DNA from: Paracoccus everestensis
Lineage (GTDB): Bacteria; Pseudomonadota; Alphaproteobacteria; Rhodobacterales; Rhodobacteraceae
NCBI RefSeq assembly: GCF_021491915.1
Contig: NZ_CP090836.1
Span: 533,001-597,000 of the forward strand
Direction: 5' to 3'
Length of the DNA stretch: 64,000 nt
The translations under genes and the position numbers were made by a program. Below, piece by piece: positions 33,749 through 41,914 of this stretch. The stretch's first letter is position 1. Each line of letters begins with the position of its first letter. The notes beneath the pieces were generated by a model that was given only the letters and a program-made list of their open reading frames with translations, did no database searches and had not been told where the DNA came from.

Positions 33749-33823
33749 GACAGGATGGTGACACCGGGCAAATAGCATGGCAATGCGGAAAAGGGGCGAC
33801 TGGCCTGCCGCCCCCCTGCGGGG

Positions 33824-34120
33824 TCAATAACAGCTGACCCTCTCGATCCGGTTCGCGCGGCCGTATTCGATGTTCAGCCGGTCGGGGCGGAAGTCGGATG
33901 TCACCGCATCGTCGGGTCCGATCTGGCGCGTGCCGATGGGAAAGGTCATGGCGGCAAGCACCGTAACCGGCTGGCCCACCAGCCCCTGATAGGCCGAGGC
34001 GCGGCAATCGTCCGGCGCCTCAACCGGCGGCAGGGGTTCGGCGGGCATCGGCTCGCAAGCGGCCAGCAGGGTGGCTGCCGTCAGTCCAAGGGCAAGGGTT
34101 CTGGCGTTCATGATGTTCAT
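33824..34120 (-). CDS. I78-family peptidase inhibitor lipoprotein (second of two)
   Basis: 98 residues: a lipoprotein signal (LALGLTAATLLAACEP, lipidated Cys in AAC) followed by a compact I78 inhibitor domain. Its pattern GLVGQPVTVL, then PIGTRQIGPDDAVTSDFRPDRLNIEY and a C-terminal RIERVSCY matches the family, which blocks serine or cysteine proteases. The ATG at 34120 overlaps the stop of the first inhibitor gene (ATGA). The two conserved cysteines in the mature domain (DDC and VSC) may form a disulfide. Confidence 0.82.
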   Translation of the reverse strand: MNIMNARTLALGLTAATLLAACEPMPAEPLPPVEAPDDCRASAYQGLVGQPVTVLAAMTFPIGTRQIGPDDAVTSDFRPDRLNIEYGRANRIERVSCY

Positions 34121-34476
34121 CCGCAATCGACATTGGTGATGATGCCCGCGGCATCCAGGCGGAAGACGATCCGGTTGGGATCGTATTCCTGCGGCTCGAT
34201 CCCGCGATATTCGACCACGCGGTAATCCTTGGTGATGCCCAGGGTCGGGATCACGCTGCCCGGCTGGCCCACGGCCGAAGCGTGGTTCTTGTTCGCGCCG
34301 CACAGGTCGGGCTTGCGTTCGGTCAGGCCTGCCACGCCAAGCACGGGCTGGGGCGCGGGCGGGACATAGGCCACGGGCGCGGGTTCCGGGATGGGCATCG
34401 GCGCGGGGGCCGGGGCCATGCATCCTGAAACCAGGGCGGCGGCAATCAGCGGCAGCAGGGTGGTGGTCGTCTTCAT
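34117..34476 (-). CDS. I78-family peptidase inhibitor lipoprotein (first of two)
   Basis: 119 residues. A lipoprotein signal peptide (LLPLIAAALVSGCMA) is followed by a proline/alanine-rich spacer (PAPAPMPIPEPAPVAYVPPAPQ) and an I78 domain: LCGANKNHASAVGQPGSVI, DYRVVEYRGIEPQEYDPNRIVF, ending IITNVDCG. It is therefore probably an outer-membrane-anchored, periplasm- or surface-facing protease inhibitor. It is coupled by a 4-base overlap to a second, divergent I78 protein. The long spacer suggests it projects from the membrane. Confidence 0.8.
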   Translation of the reverse strand: MKTTTTLLPLIAAALVSGCMAPAPAPMPIPEPAPVAYVPPAPQPVLGVAGLTERKPDLCGANKNHASAVGQPGSVIPTLGITKDYRVVEYRGIEPQEYDPNRIVFRLDAAGIITNVDCG

Positions 34477-34571
34477 GATAAAACTGTCTTCCCTCGGGGT
34501 GCCCGTCTGTCGCGGGGTTCATGGGGCCGATGATACAATGCCTGCCCTGGCTTGAGAAGGCGCAGCGCCCC

Positions 34572-35225
34572 TCACGATTGCATCATCGGCCGGCCGTGCC
34601 GGGGCGCGGGCCGCGCCGTTGCGGGGGGCAGGGCGGCGCGCAGGAACAGGTCGGCGGCCGCCTGGATGCCGGCATCCGCGGGAATGTTTCCCCGGCCCAG
34701 CAGCAGGCGATCCATCAGGCCCGCGCCGGACAGGGCGATCACCTGCCGGGCCGCGATGCCGGTGTCATCCAGGCACAACTGTCCAGCGGCAACCCAGCGG
34801 TCCAGATGCGGCCGGACGGCGTCTTGCAGGATCCGGGCCACCTTGGCGTGAAAGCGGGCGGACAGGCCGGCAAAGCGCGGCGCCTCGGCCAGATGGACCC
34901 GGCACAGGCCGGCATGGGCCGGATCGGCCAGCCATTCGGCGATCCGGGCCATGATCACCGGGATGGCTTGCCCGGGATCCAGATCGGCAGGGATGTCCAG
35001 CGCGAAGCTGCCGTCCAGGCGCATCGTTTCCGCCCGCATCGCTTCCTGGAACATACGAGACTTGTCGGGGAAATAACTGTAGAGCGTCGCCTTGGATACC
35101 CGGGCGGCGCGGGCGATGTCATCGACGCTAGCCCCGGCAAAACCGTCGCGCAGGAAAATCGCGGCGGCCCCGCGAACCACCTGGTCGAATTTGCGACCCG
35201 GACTAACCGATTGCGATATGGTCAT
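34572..35225 (-). CDS. TetR/AcrR-family transcriptional regulator
   Basis: 217 residues. N-terminal TetR helix-turn-helix: VVRGAAAIFLRDGFAGASVDDIARAARVSKATLYSYFPDK; an all-helical C-terminal ligand domain follows (residues 65-200). The final residues are Ala/Pro/Arg-rich. Divergent from the glutamate dehydrogenase gene with a 233-base intergenic region between the two starts; it may control that gene or itself. Effector unknown. The ATG at 35225 has only a weak ribosome-binding site. Confidence 0.9.
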   Translation of the reverse strand: MTISQSVSPGRKFDQVVRGAAAIFLRDGFAGASVDDIARAARVSKATLYSYFPDKSRMFQEAMRAETMRLDGSFALDIPADLDPGQAIPVIMARIAEWLADPAHAGLCRVHLAEAPRFAGLSARFHAKVARILQDAVRPHLDRWVAAGQLCLDDTGIAARQVIALSGAGLMDRLLLGRGNIPADAGIQAAADLFLRAALPPATARPAPRHGRPMMQS

Positions 35226-35458
35226 CTTTGAAATCCAAAATGGGGATTCCCTATCACCAGCCGAGTCAGATTCAACTGCTGAATGTCTGTGTTGCGCAAG
35301 AGGGGGCGCCAGGGTTGTGCATCCGGCCCTGTGGCATCGGCGCCGGATGGCAGGGATGCCTTGTTTTTGTTCAGTTTGCGCTTGGCACCCCTTGGCGCGC
35401 TGGCATAGCCTTTGGTTTGTCAGCGCAAGAAACCGCCGCCGATATTCAGGAGCTGTTG

Positions 35459-36886
35459 ATGACGATCCCCCACACATCCTTCCGCGCATCGGTCGAGCGG
35501 ATGTTCACCCATGCCGCCGGCCTGATGGACTTGCAGCCGGGCCTGGAAGAAAAGATCCGCGTCTGCAATTCGACCTATACCGTTCGATTCGGCGTCCGGC
35601 TGCGCGGGCAGATCCATACCTTCACCGGCTATCGCTCGGTCCATTCCGAACATATGGAGCCGGTCAAGGGCGGCATCCGCTATTCGCTGGACGTGAACCA
35701 GGACGAGGTCGAGGCCCTGGCCGCGCTGATGACCTATAAATGCGCCTTGGTCGAGGTGCCGTTCGGCGGATCCAAGGGCGGATTGTGCATCGACCCGCGC
35801 GCCTGGAACGAGGATGAGCTGGAACGCATCACCCGCCGCTTCACCTATGAACTGTCGCGCAGGAACCTGATCTCCCCATCCCAGAACGTGCCCGCGCCCG
35901 ACATGGGCACCGGGGAACGCGAGATGGCCTGGATGGCCGATGCCTATAAAAGGCTGCATCCCGACGACATCAACGCCAAGGCCTGCGTCACCGGCAAGCC
36001 GCGCCATGCAGGCGGCATCGACGGCCGGGTCGAGGCCACGGGCCGCGGCGTGCAATACGCGCTGCGCGAGTTCTTTCGCCATGACGACGTGATGAAAAGG
36101 GCCGGCTTGGAGGGCGGGCTTGCGGGCAAGCGGGTGATCGTGCAGGGCCTGGGCAATGTGGGCTATCACGCGGCCCAGTTCCTGTCGGCCGAGGACAATG
36201 CCCTGATCACCTGCGTGATCGAACGCGACGGCGCGATCCGCAACCCCCAGGGCATCAACATCGACGCGCTGCGCGGCCATATCCGCGCAACCTGGGGCAT
36301 CAAGGGCTTTGTCGGCGGCGATTATCGGGAAAACGGCCTGGGCGCGTTGGAGGATGAGTGCGACATCCTGATCCCGGCGGCGGTGGAAAGCGTGATCCAT
36401 GCCGGGAACGCCGAAAGGATCAATTGCAAGCTGATCATCGAGGCCGCGAACGGTCCCGTCACGGCCGACGCCGACGAGATCCTCAAGCGCAAGGGCATCG
36501 TGATCATCCCAGACATGTATGCCAACGCGGGCGGCGTCACGGTCAGCTATTTCGAATGGGTCAAGAACCTGTCGCAGATCAGCCTGGGCCGCCTGGAACG
36601 CAGGCACGAGGAAGCCCGGTCCCGGATGCTGGTCGAGGAACTGGAACGGATCTCGGCGGACACGGGCACGAACTTCAAGCTGGCGGCGGGGTTCAAGGAT
36701 TCGTTCCTGCACGGCGCGGACGAACTGGATCTGGTGCGGTCGGGGCTGGACGACACGATGCGCGAGGCCTTCAAGAAGATGAAGGAGGTGTGGATGTCGA
36801 ACCCTAAGGTCGATGACATGCGCACTGCGGGCTATGTCGTGGCGATCCGGCGGATCTCGAACGTCTACGGATCGCTGGGGTTGTGA
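35459..36886 (+). CDS. Glu/Leu/Phe/Val dehydrogenase (glutamate dehydrogenase)
   Basis: 475-residue amino-acid dehydrogenase, probably NAD(P)-dependent oxidative deamination of glutamate to 2-oxoglutarate. Catalytic-domain lysines are in HMEPVKGGIRY and VEVPFGGSKGGLCID; PAPDMGTGEREMAWMADAY follows; the Rossmann domain begins KRVIVQGLGNVGYHAAQFL, and ANGPVTADADEIL and IPDMYANAGGVTVSYFEWVKN complete it. The extra C-terminal region resembles the longer alphaproteobacterial type. A good AGGAG ribosome-binding site precedes the ATG. The 233-base leader is divergent with a TetR gene and holds several GC-rich dyads, so regulation is likely. The stop is followed by a hairpin repeat. Confidence 0.92.
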   Translation: MTIPHTSFRASVERMFTHAAGLMDLQPGLEEKIRVCNSTYTVRFGVRLRGQIHTFTGYRSVHSEHMEPVKGGIRYSLDVNQDEVEALAALMTYKCALVEVPFGGSKGGLCIDPRAWNEDELERITRRFTYELSRRNLISPSQNVPAPDMGTGEREMAWMADAYKRLHPDDINAKACVTGKPRHAGGIDGRVEATGRGVQYALREFFRHDDVMKRAGLEGGLAGKRVIVQGLGNVGYHAAQFLSAEDNALITCVIERDGAIRNPQGINIDALRGHIRATWGIKGFVGGDYRENGLGALEDECDILIPAAVESVIHAGNAERINCKLIIEAANGPVTADADEILKRKGIVIIPDMYANAGGVTVSYFEWVKNLSQISLGRLERRHEEARSRMLVEELERISADTGTNFKLAAGFKDSFLHGADELDLVRSGLDDTMREAFKKMKEVWMSNPKVDDMRTAGYVVAIRRISNVYGSLGL

Positions 36887-36888
36887 CC

Positions 36889-36960
36889 GGGCAGGGGGCG
36901 CTGCCCCCCGCCGCCGTTCCGGCGGCTCCCCCCCGGGATATTTCTTGAAGAAGAAAGAGG
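36889..36960 (+). repeat. Dispersed 3'-end hairpin repeat, copy 3 (probable terminator)
   Basis: Directly after the glutamate dehydrogenase stop. It has a stem GGGGGC/GCCCCC (36894-36908) and a second stem GCCGCCG/CGGCGGC (36910-36926), then TCCCCCCCGGGATATTT and TTGAAGAAGAAAGAGG. The tail matches copy 2 inside hrpB almost base for base. Its last bases run into the stop codon of the convergent tsaC gene at 36962. Confidence 0.7.
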
Positions 36961-36961
36961 C

Positions 36962-37906
36962 TTAACCGCGGGGCGCCGCGGCGCGGCGCAGGCGGTCGTT
37001 GATCGCGGCGCCAAGGCCATGGTCCGGGATCGGGGCGACGGCGATGGGACGGCCTGCGCGGTCGGCGCGGCGCAGGGTGTCGAACAGGCGGGCGGCGGCC
37101 TGGGCCAGGTCGCCGGTTTCCGACAATGTGAAAGGGCCGGGGGCGCCAAAGGCGACATGGGTTTCGCCGGATGCCGGATCGGTCACGTTCAGGCGCAGCG
37201 CGGCTTGCGGGGCATAGTGGCTGGTCAGTTGCCCTGGCGCGTTCGGGGCGGCTGGGTTGGTGTGGCGATTGTCCAGGTGGCCCATCACGTCGGCGATCGC
37301 CTCGGACGGGATGCCGCCGGGGCGCAGCAGGGTGGCGCGGTCGCCGGACCAGCCGACGATGGTGGATTCAAGGCCCACCGGGCAGGGACCGGCATCAAGG
37401 ACGGCGGCGATCCGTCCATCAAGGCCGCCGTCGGGATCCAGCACATGGGCGGCGCTGGTCGGGCTGATCCGGCCCGAGGCATTGGCCGAGGGCGCGGCCA
37501 GCGGGCCTGTCAGGCGCAACAGGGCCTGAGCGACCGGATGGGCGGGCACGCGCAATGCGACTGTTGACAGCCCTGCCGTGACCAGGGACGCGATACTGGA
37601 CCCTTCGCGCAGCGGCAGAACCAGCGTCAGCGCACCCGGCCAGAAGGCTTGGGCCAGCCGCTCGGCCTCGGGCGTCATGTAGGCGATGGTCCGCGCCGTT
37701 TCCAGGTCCGGGACATGGACGATCAGCGGGTTGAAGCTGGGCCGCCCCTTGGCCTGGTAGATCCGCGCGACCGCCTCGCCATTGCGTGCATCGCCCGCCA
37801 GGCCATAAACCGTCTCGGTCGGGATCGCCACGACCTCGCCCCCCGCCAGCAGGATCGCCGCGCGGGCCATGCCCATCTGGTCTGGCAACAATCTTTCGGT
37901 CTGCAT
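36962..37906 (-). CDS. tsaC: Threonylcarbamoyl-AMP synthase (Sua5/YrdC/TsaC)
   Basis: 314-residue enzyme that makes threonylcarbamoyl-AMP from threonine, bicarbonate and ATP for the t6A37 modification of ANN-decoding tRNAs. The YrdC core has GGEVVAIPTETVYGLAGDA, IYQAKGRPSFNPLIVHV and PLAAPSANASGRISPT; a C-terminal Sua5 domain (after about residue 220, beginning APNAPGQLTSHYAP) makes it the long Sua5 form. The start at 37906 (MQTERLLP) fits family length. It converges on the glutamate dehydrogenase gene and its stop abuts the repeat element. Confidence 0.93.
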   Translation of the reverse strand: MQTERLLPDQMGMARAAILLAGGEVVAIPTETVYGLAGDARNGEAVARIYQAKGRPSFNPLIVHVPDLETARTIAYMTPEAERLAQAFWPGALTLVLPLREGSSIASLVTAGLSTVALRVPAHPVAQALLRLTGPLAAPSANASGRISPTSAAHVLDPDGGLDGRIAAVLDAGPCPVGLESTIVGWSGDRATLLRPGGIPSEAIADVMGHLDNRHTNPAAPNAPGQLTSHYAPQAALRLNVTDPASGETHVAFGAPGPFTLSETGDLAQAAARLFDTLRRADRAGRPIAVAPIPDHGLGAAINDRLRRAAAPRG

Positions 37907-38021
37907 CCGTGACGCCGGGTTTTGGTTGAGCCTTGCCCCAAGCCCCCTAAGATGCCCGCGACGCCAATCTGAATAATCGCGCCGGGGCCGATTGCCAAGG
38001 CGCCCATGGGAGGGGGACCAG

Positions 38022-39719
38022 ATGAGCTACAAGGCGCCGGTCGCGCAGATCGACTTTATCCTGAACCATGTTGTGCCGTTTTCCGACCTGTCCCGGACCG
38101 ACCGCTTTGCCGAAGCCACGGCTGAAACCGCATCCGCCATCCTGGCCGAGGCGGGCAAGCTGGCGACCAACGTGCTGGCGCCCCTGAACCGCGCGGGCGA
38201 CGAACACCCGGCGGTGCTGGAAAACGGCCGGGTCCGATCCTCGCCCGGTTATGCCGAAGGGTTCCGCGCCATTGCCGAGGGCGGCTGGATCGGGCTTGCG
38301 GCGAACCCTGAACACGGCGGCATGGGCCTGCCGCAGGCGCTGAACATGGCGGTGGCCGAGATGATGTCGGGCGCCTGCCTGGCCTTGCAACTGAACCCGC
38401 TGCTGACCCAGGGCCAGATCGAGGCGCTGGAACATCACGCCAGCGACGATCTGAAGGCGCTTTATCTGCCCAAGCTGATCTCCGGCGAATGGTCGGGGAC
38501 GATGAACCTGACCGAACCGGGCGCGGGCAGCGACGTGGGCGCGCTTGTGACCAAGGCCGAACCGCAAGGCAACGGCACCTATCGCGTGACGGGCCAGAAG
38601 ATCTATATCACCTGGGGCGACAGCGACGTGACCGAAAACGTCTGTCACCTGGTGCTGGCCCGCCTGCCCGATGCGCCCAAGGGAACCCGCGGCATCAGCC
38701 TGTTCATGGTGCCGAAGCTGATCCCCGACGACCAGGGCCGTCCGGGGGTTGCCAACAGCCTCAAGGTCGTGAGCCTCGAGGAAAAGCTGGGCATCCACGG
38801 CAGCCCCACCTGCGTGATGAGCTTCGAGGGCGCGACCGGCTGGATGGTGGGCGGCGAACACAAGGGCATGGCCGCGATGTTCACGATGATGAACGTGGCC
38901 CGCCTTGGCGTGGGAATGCAGGGCGTGGGCGTGGCCGAGGCTGCGTTGCAGCAGGCGGTGGCCTATGCGGTGGACCGCAACCAGATGGGACCGATCATCG
39001 CGCATCCCGACGTGCGCCGGATGCTGGCGACCGCCCGGGCCGAGGTCTTTGCCGCCCGCGCCATCGGGCTAGCCTGCGCCACCGCGATCGACCTTGAACG
39101 CGCCACAGGTGACGCCGTCCACGCCGCCCGCGCGGCCTTTCTGACGCCGATTGCCAAGGCCTATGGCACGGATGTCGGCTGCCGCGTCGCCGATATCGGC
39201 GTGCAGGTCCATGGCGGCATGGGCTATGTCGAGGAAACCGGCGCGGCCCAGTACCTGCGCGATGTGCGGATCACGCCGATCTATGAAGGCACGAACGGCA
39301 TCCAGGCGATGGATCTGGTGGGGCGCAAGCTGTCGGACGGAGGCGACGCCGCCCTGCGCCTGCTGGACGAGATCGCGGACGGCGCCAAGGCGGCCCAGGC
39401 CGATCACCCGCAGATGGCAAACCAGGTGTGGCAGGCATCCGAAACCCTGCGCGAGGCGACCCATGCGCTGCTGGACCACGGCCTTCCCGAACGCTTTGCA
39501 GGCGCCGTTCCCTATCTGACGGCGTTTGCGCGCGTTCTGGGCGGGCTTTACCACCTGCGCGCGGCCCAGGCGGGGAACGAATCGCACAAGGCCCTGGCCC
39601 GCGTCTTCATGGCCCGCGTTCTTCCGCGCCATGCCGCCGATCTGGCCGAGGCGGTGGCGGGCCTGGACGACCTGACCGGCATCAGCGACGCCGTCCTTGC
39701 CGGCGATTTTGCGGCGTGA
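38022..39719 (+). CDS. Acyl-CoA dehydrogenase, large DmdC/FadE5 type
   Basis: 565-residue FAD acyl-CoA dehydrogenase, larger than the 380-residue standard form because of N- and C-terminal extensions typical of the DmdC/FadE5-like group. Motifs: MNLTEPGAGSDVGAL, QKIYITWGDSDVTEN, GVGMQGVGVAEAALQQAVAY, and the C-terminal GGMGYVEETGAAQYLRDVRI with the catalytic base in TPIYEGTNGIQ. Known relatives oxidise 3-methylmercaptopropionyl-CoA or medium/long chains; substrate here is unknown. The ATG at 38022 is preceded by GGGGGA. It is coupled to the MBL gene by a GTGA overlap. Confidence 0.88.
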   Translation: MSYKAPVAQIDFILNHVVPFSDLSRTDRFAEATAETASAILAEAGKLATNVLAPLNRAGDEHPAVLENGRVRSSPGYAEGFRAIAEGGWIGLAANPEHGGMGLPQALNMAVAEMMSGACLALQLNPLLTQGQIEALEHHASDDLKALYLPKLISGEWSGTMNLTEPGAGSDVGALVTKAEPQGNGTYRVTGQKIYITWGDSDVTENVCHLVLARLPDAPKGTRGISLFMVPKLIPDDQGRPGVANSLKVVSLEEKLGIHGSPTCVMSFEGATGWMVGGEHKGMAAMFTMMNVARLGVGMQGVGVAEAALQQAVAYAVDRNQMGPIIAHPDVRRMLATARAEVFAARAIGLACATAIDLERATGDAVHAARAAFLTPIAKAYGTDVGCRVADIGVQVHGGMGYVEETGAAQYLRDVRITPIYEGTNGIQAMDLVGRKLSDGGDAALRLLDEIADGAKAAQADHPQMANQVWQASETLREATHALLDHGLPERFAGAVPYLTAFARVLGGLYHLRAAQAGNESHKALARVFMARVLPRHAADLAEAVAGLDDLTGISDAVLAGDFAA

Positions 39720-40738
39720 TCGCCTATCCGTTCGACACGCCGCCCGCGCCCGGAAAGGCGGTAACGGTCGCGCCCGGTGTGTTGTGGATGCGCCTGCCGC
39801 TGCCCATGGCGCTGGATCACGTCAATGTCTATGCGCTGGAGGACGGCGACGGCTGGACGCTGGTGGATACCGGCTTTGACACGCCCGCCTGCCGCGACCT
39901 TTGGGACGCGCTGCTGGCCGGACCCCTTGCCGGGCGCCCTGTCCGGCGCGTGATCGGCACCCATCACCACCCCGACCATATTGGGATGGCGGGCTGGTTC
40001 ATGGCCCGCGACGGCGCGGACCTGATGATGAGCCGCACCGCCTGGCTGACCGCGCGGATGCTGGTCCTGGATCGGCAGGACCGCGCATCCCCCGAATCGC
40101 TGGCCTTCTGGCGCCGGGCGGGAATGCCCGCCGACCTGCTGGAACGGCGCGCGGCAGAGCGGCCGTTCAACTTTGCCGATGTGGTTCATCCGCTGCCGCT
40201 GGGATTTGCGCGGCTGACGGACGGCCAGCCCGTCAGCTTTGGGGGCCGCCGCTGGTCCGTTGCCATGGGGCACGGACACGCCCCCTGCCACGCGACCTTC
40301 TGGTCGCTGGATGACGACCTGGTGATCGGGGGCGACCAGTTGCTGCCCTCGATCTCTCCGAACCTGGGGGTCTATGCCACGGAGCCGGAGGCCGATCCGG
40401 TGGGCGAATGGCTGGAAAGCTGTCAGCGGATGCTGGGTCTGGCGGAAACCCGGCATCTGGTCCTGCCGGGCCACAAGCTGCCCTTCACTGGCCTGCCCAC
40501 GCGGCTGCGGCAGTTGATCGACAACCACCACGGCGCGCTTGACCGCATGACCGCCGCCCTACGCGACGAACCGCGCACGGCCGTCGGCTGCTTCGACATT
40601 CTGTTCAAGCGGCGCATCGGCGCGGGCGAATTCGGCCTGGCCCTGGTCGAGGCGGTAGCCCATGTGAACCACCTGCGCAGGCAAGGCATCGTGACACAGG
40701 CGGGCGAGAGTGACGGCGCCCTGCTGTGGGGGGCGTGA
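39716..40738 (+). CDS. Metallo-beta-lactamase-fold hydrolase
   Basis: 340-residue MBL-fold enzyme. The metal motif is GTHHHPDHIGMAG (HxHxDH), with further ligands in MGHGHAPCHATFW, GGDQLLPSI and LVLPGHKLPF. The long, single-domain form is typical of hydrolases next to acyl-CoA dehydrogenases; these may be thioesterases acting on the acyl-CoA products, but this is inferred from context. Translation starts at a GTG (39716) overlapping the stop of the acyl-CoA dehydrogenase gene, so the two are co-translated. No second domain or signal peptide is seen. Confidence 0.88.
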   Translation: MIAYPFDTPPAPGKAVTVAPGVLWMRLPLPMALDHVNVYALEDGDGWTLVDTGFDTPACRDLWDALLAGPLAGRPVRRVIGTHHHPDHIGMAGWFMARDGADLMMSRTAWLTARMLVLDRQDRASPESLAFWRRAGMPADLLERRAAERPFNFADVVHPLPLGFARLTDGQPVSFGGRRWSVAMGHGHAPCHATFWSLDDDLVIGGDQLLPSISPNLGVYATEPEADPVGEWLESCQRMLGLAETRHLVLPGHKLPFTGLPTRLRQLIDNHHGALDRMTAALRDEPRTAVGCFDILFKRRIGAGEFGLALVEAVAHVNHLRRQGIVTQAGESDGALLWGA

Positions 40739-40792
40739 CAGGGCGGGCGGGATCCGTTATCGCCTTGGCAACGGGAACAGAAGGAACGGCGC

Positions 40793-40951
40793 ATGGCCCA
40801 GCATCACCACCACGAAGTCACCGAACACAAAGTCGGCACCATGGACATCACCGAACAGCAGCGCACCTTTGCAGGCTTCATCAAGTTCGCCACCTGGACC
40901 GCGATCCTGTCGATCCTGGTGCTGATCTTCATGGCCCTGGTCAACGCCTGA
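40793..40951 (+). CDS. aa3-type cytochrome c oxidase subunit IV
   Basis: 52-residue protein, encoded from the ATG at 40793 with an AAGGAACGG ribosome-binding site. A His-rich N terminus ([15 protein letters not shown]) precedes the family motif [17 protein letters not shown] and one transmembrane helix ([16 protein letters not shown]). This is the small subunit IV of alphaproteobacterial aa3 cytochrome c oxidases such as that of Paracoccus denitrificans, where it touches subunits I and III but is dispensable for activity. It lies apart from the main cta/cox genes, as usual in this group. Confidence 0.9.
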   Translation: MAQHHHHEVTEHKVGTMDITEQQRTFAGFIKFATWTAILSILVLIFMALVNA

Positions 40952-40970
40952 TCGCCGGATCGGATTTCCC

Positions 40971-41594
40971 ATGAAAAGACGCGTTTTCCTGGCTGCGGCC
41001 TTGCCCGTCGCCCTTGCCGCCTGCGGTGCCCAGAACATCTGGGCCACGGACGAGGAGCTGCGGGCCGCGCGCTTCGTCTCCGACGAGCCGCCGTCGATCA
41101 CGCTGCTGACGGTCATCGGCATCCCAAGGGGCGAAGGCGGGCATTCGGGGCTGATGATCAACGGCAGCCAGCGGGTGATCTATGACCCGGCAGGAAGCTG
41201 GGAACATCCCCGCATCCCGGAACGCAACGACGTGCTTTACGGGATCACCGACAACTTCAAGAACTTCTACATCGACTATCACGCCCGCAGCACATACTGG
41301 GTGGCCGAGGATACCGTGTTCGTCAGCCGCGAGGTGGCCGACGCCGCCATCCGCGCAGTTGAAATGCAGGGCGCATCGCCCAAAAGCTATTGCGCGGTGA
41401 ACACGGGCCAGGCATTGCGCGGCGTGCCGGGGTTCGAGGGGGCGCCGACCGGCTTCAGCCCGCTCAAGCTGCGCAACTGGTTCCTGACCCTGCCGAACGT
41501 CCAGTCCAAGCGCCACATGGACGGCGATCCGGCCAACAACCACGACGTGCTGCTGCGCCAGAAGGACGGCCAGATCGTCGGCTATAACATGTAA
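40971..41594 (+). CDS. Lipoprotein, uncharacterised
   Basis: 207 residues with a lipoprotein signal (RRVFLAAALPVALAACGA; lipidated Cys in AACG). The mature part has GEGGHSGLMINGSQRVIYDPAGSW and later YCAVNTGQALRGVPGF. This order, a His in a GHSGL-type turn followed by a distant Cys, resembles permuted papain-fold (NlpC/P60, LRAT-like) enzymes, but no family could be confirmed by eye. It is 19 bases downstream of the cytochrome oxidase subunit IV gene. Its 3' end overlaps the convergent azlD gene by 13 bases. It may be an envelope hydrolase or an assembly-associated lipoprotein; confidence in function is low. Confidence 0.7.
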   Translation: MKRRVFLAAALPVALAACGAQNIWATDEELRAARFVSDEPPSITLLTVIGIPRGEGGHSGLMINGSQRVIYDPAGSWEHPRIPERNDVLYGITDNFKNFYIDYHARSTYWVAEDTVFVSREVADAAIRAVEMQGASPKSYCAVNTGQALRGVPGFEGAPTGFSPLKLRNWFLTLPNVQSKRHMDGDPANNHDVLLRQKDGQIVGYNM

Positions 41595-41914
41595 AGCACG
41601 CCGAACAGCGTGAGGGCGCCCGCAAGGATCGCGCCGATCATGTTCTTGGTCCACAGGCCGACCGCCACCGTCACCATGGCGGCGGCCAGCCGCGCAGGGT
41701 CGGGCTGGCCCCCTGTCGCGGCAGGCCAGACGACCAGCGGCGCCACAAGAGCGGGCAGCACCGCCACGGGGGTATAGCGCAGCATCCGCAGCACCCAGGG
41801 GTGCAGATCGCGGTCGCCAAGCGCCCCCAGGAAGGACCAGCGGATCAGAAAGGTGCCGATGCCCAGCACCACGATGACCAGCCAGATTGTCAGGTCCGAT
41901 GCGCCGTTCGTCAT
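41582..41914 (-). CDS. azlD: AzlD-family branched-chain amino acid export subunit
   Basis: 110-residue inner-membrane protein with four hydrophobic helices (LTIWLVIVVLGIGTFLIRW, MLRYTPVAVLPALVAPLVVW, LAAAMVTVAVGLWTKNMIGAILAGALTLFGVLY). It is the small partner of AzlC in the AzlCD (LIV-E family) exporters. The ATG at 41914 overlaps the azlC stop (ATGA), so the pair is translationally coupled. The 3' end overlaps the convergent lipoprotein gene. Confidence 0.88.
   Translation of the reverse strand: MTNGASDLTIWLVIVVLGIGTFLIRWSFLGALGDRDLHPWVLRMLRYTPVAVLPALVAPLVVWPAATGGQPDPARLAAAMVTVAVGLWTKNMIGAILAGALTLFGVLYML

Noticed and set aside
35380..35410. Sigma-54-like GG/GC pair (TTGGCACCCCTTGGC) before glutamate dehydrogenase
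   Set aside because: The spacing between the GG and GC elements is one to two bases off the required -24/-12 geometry.
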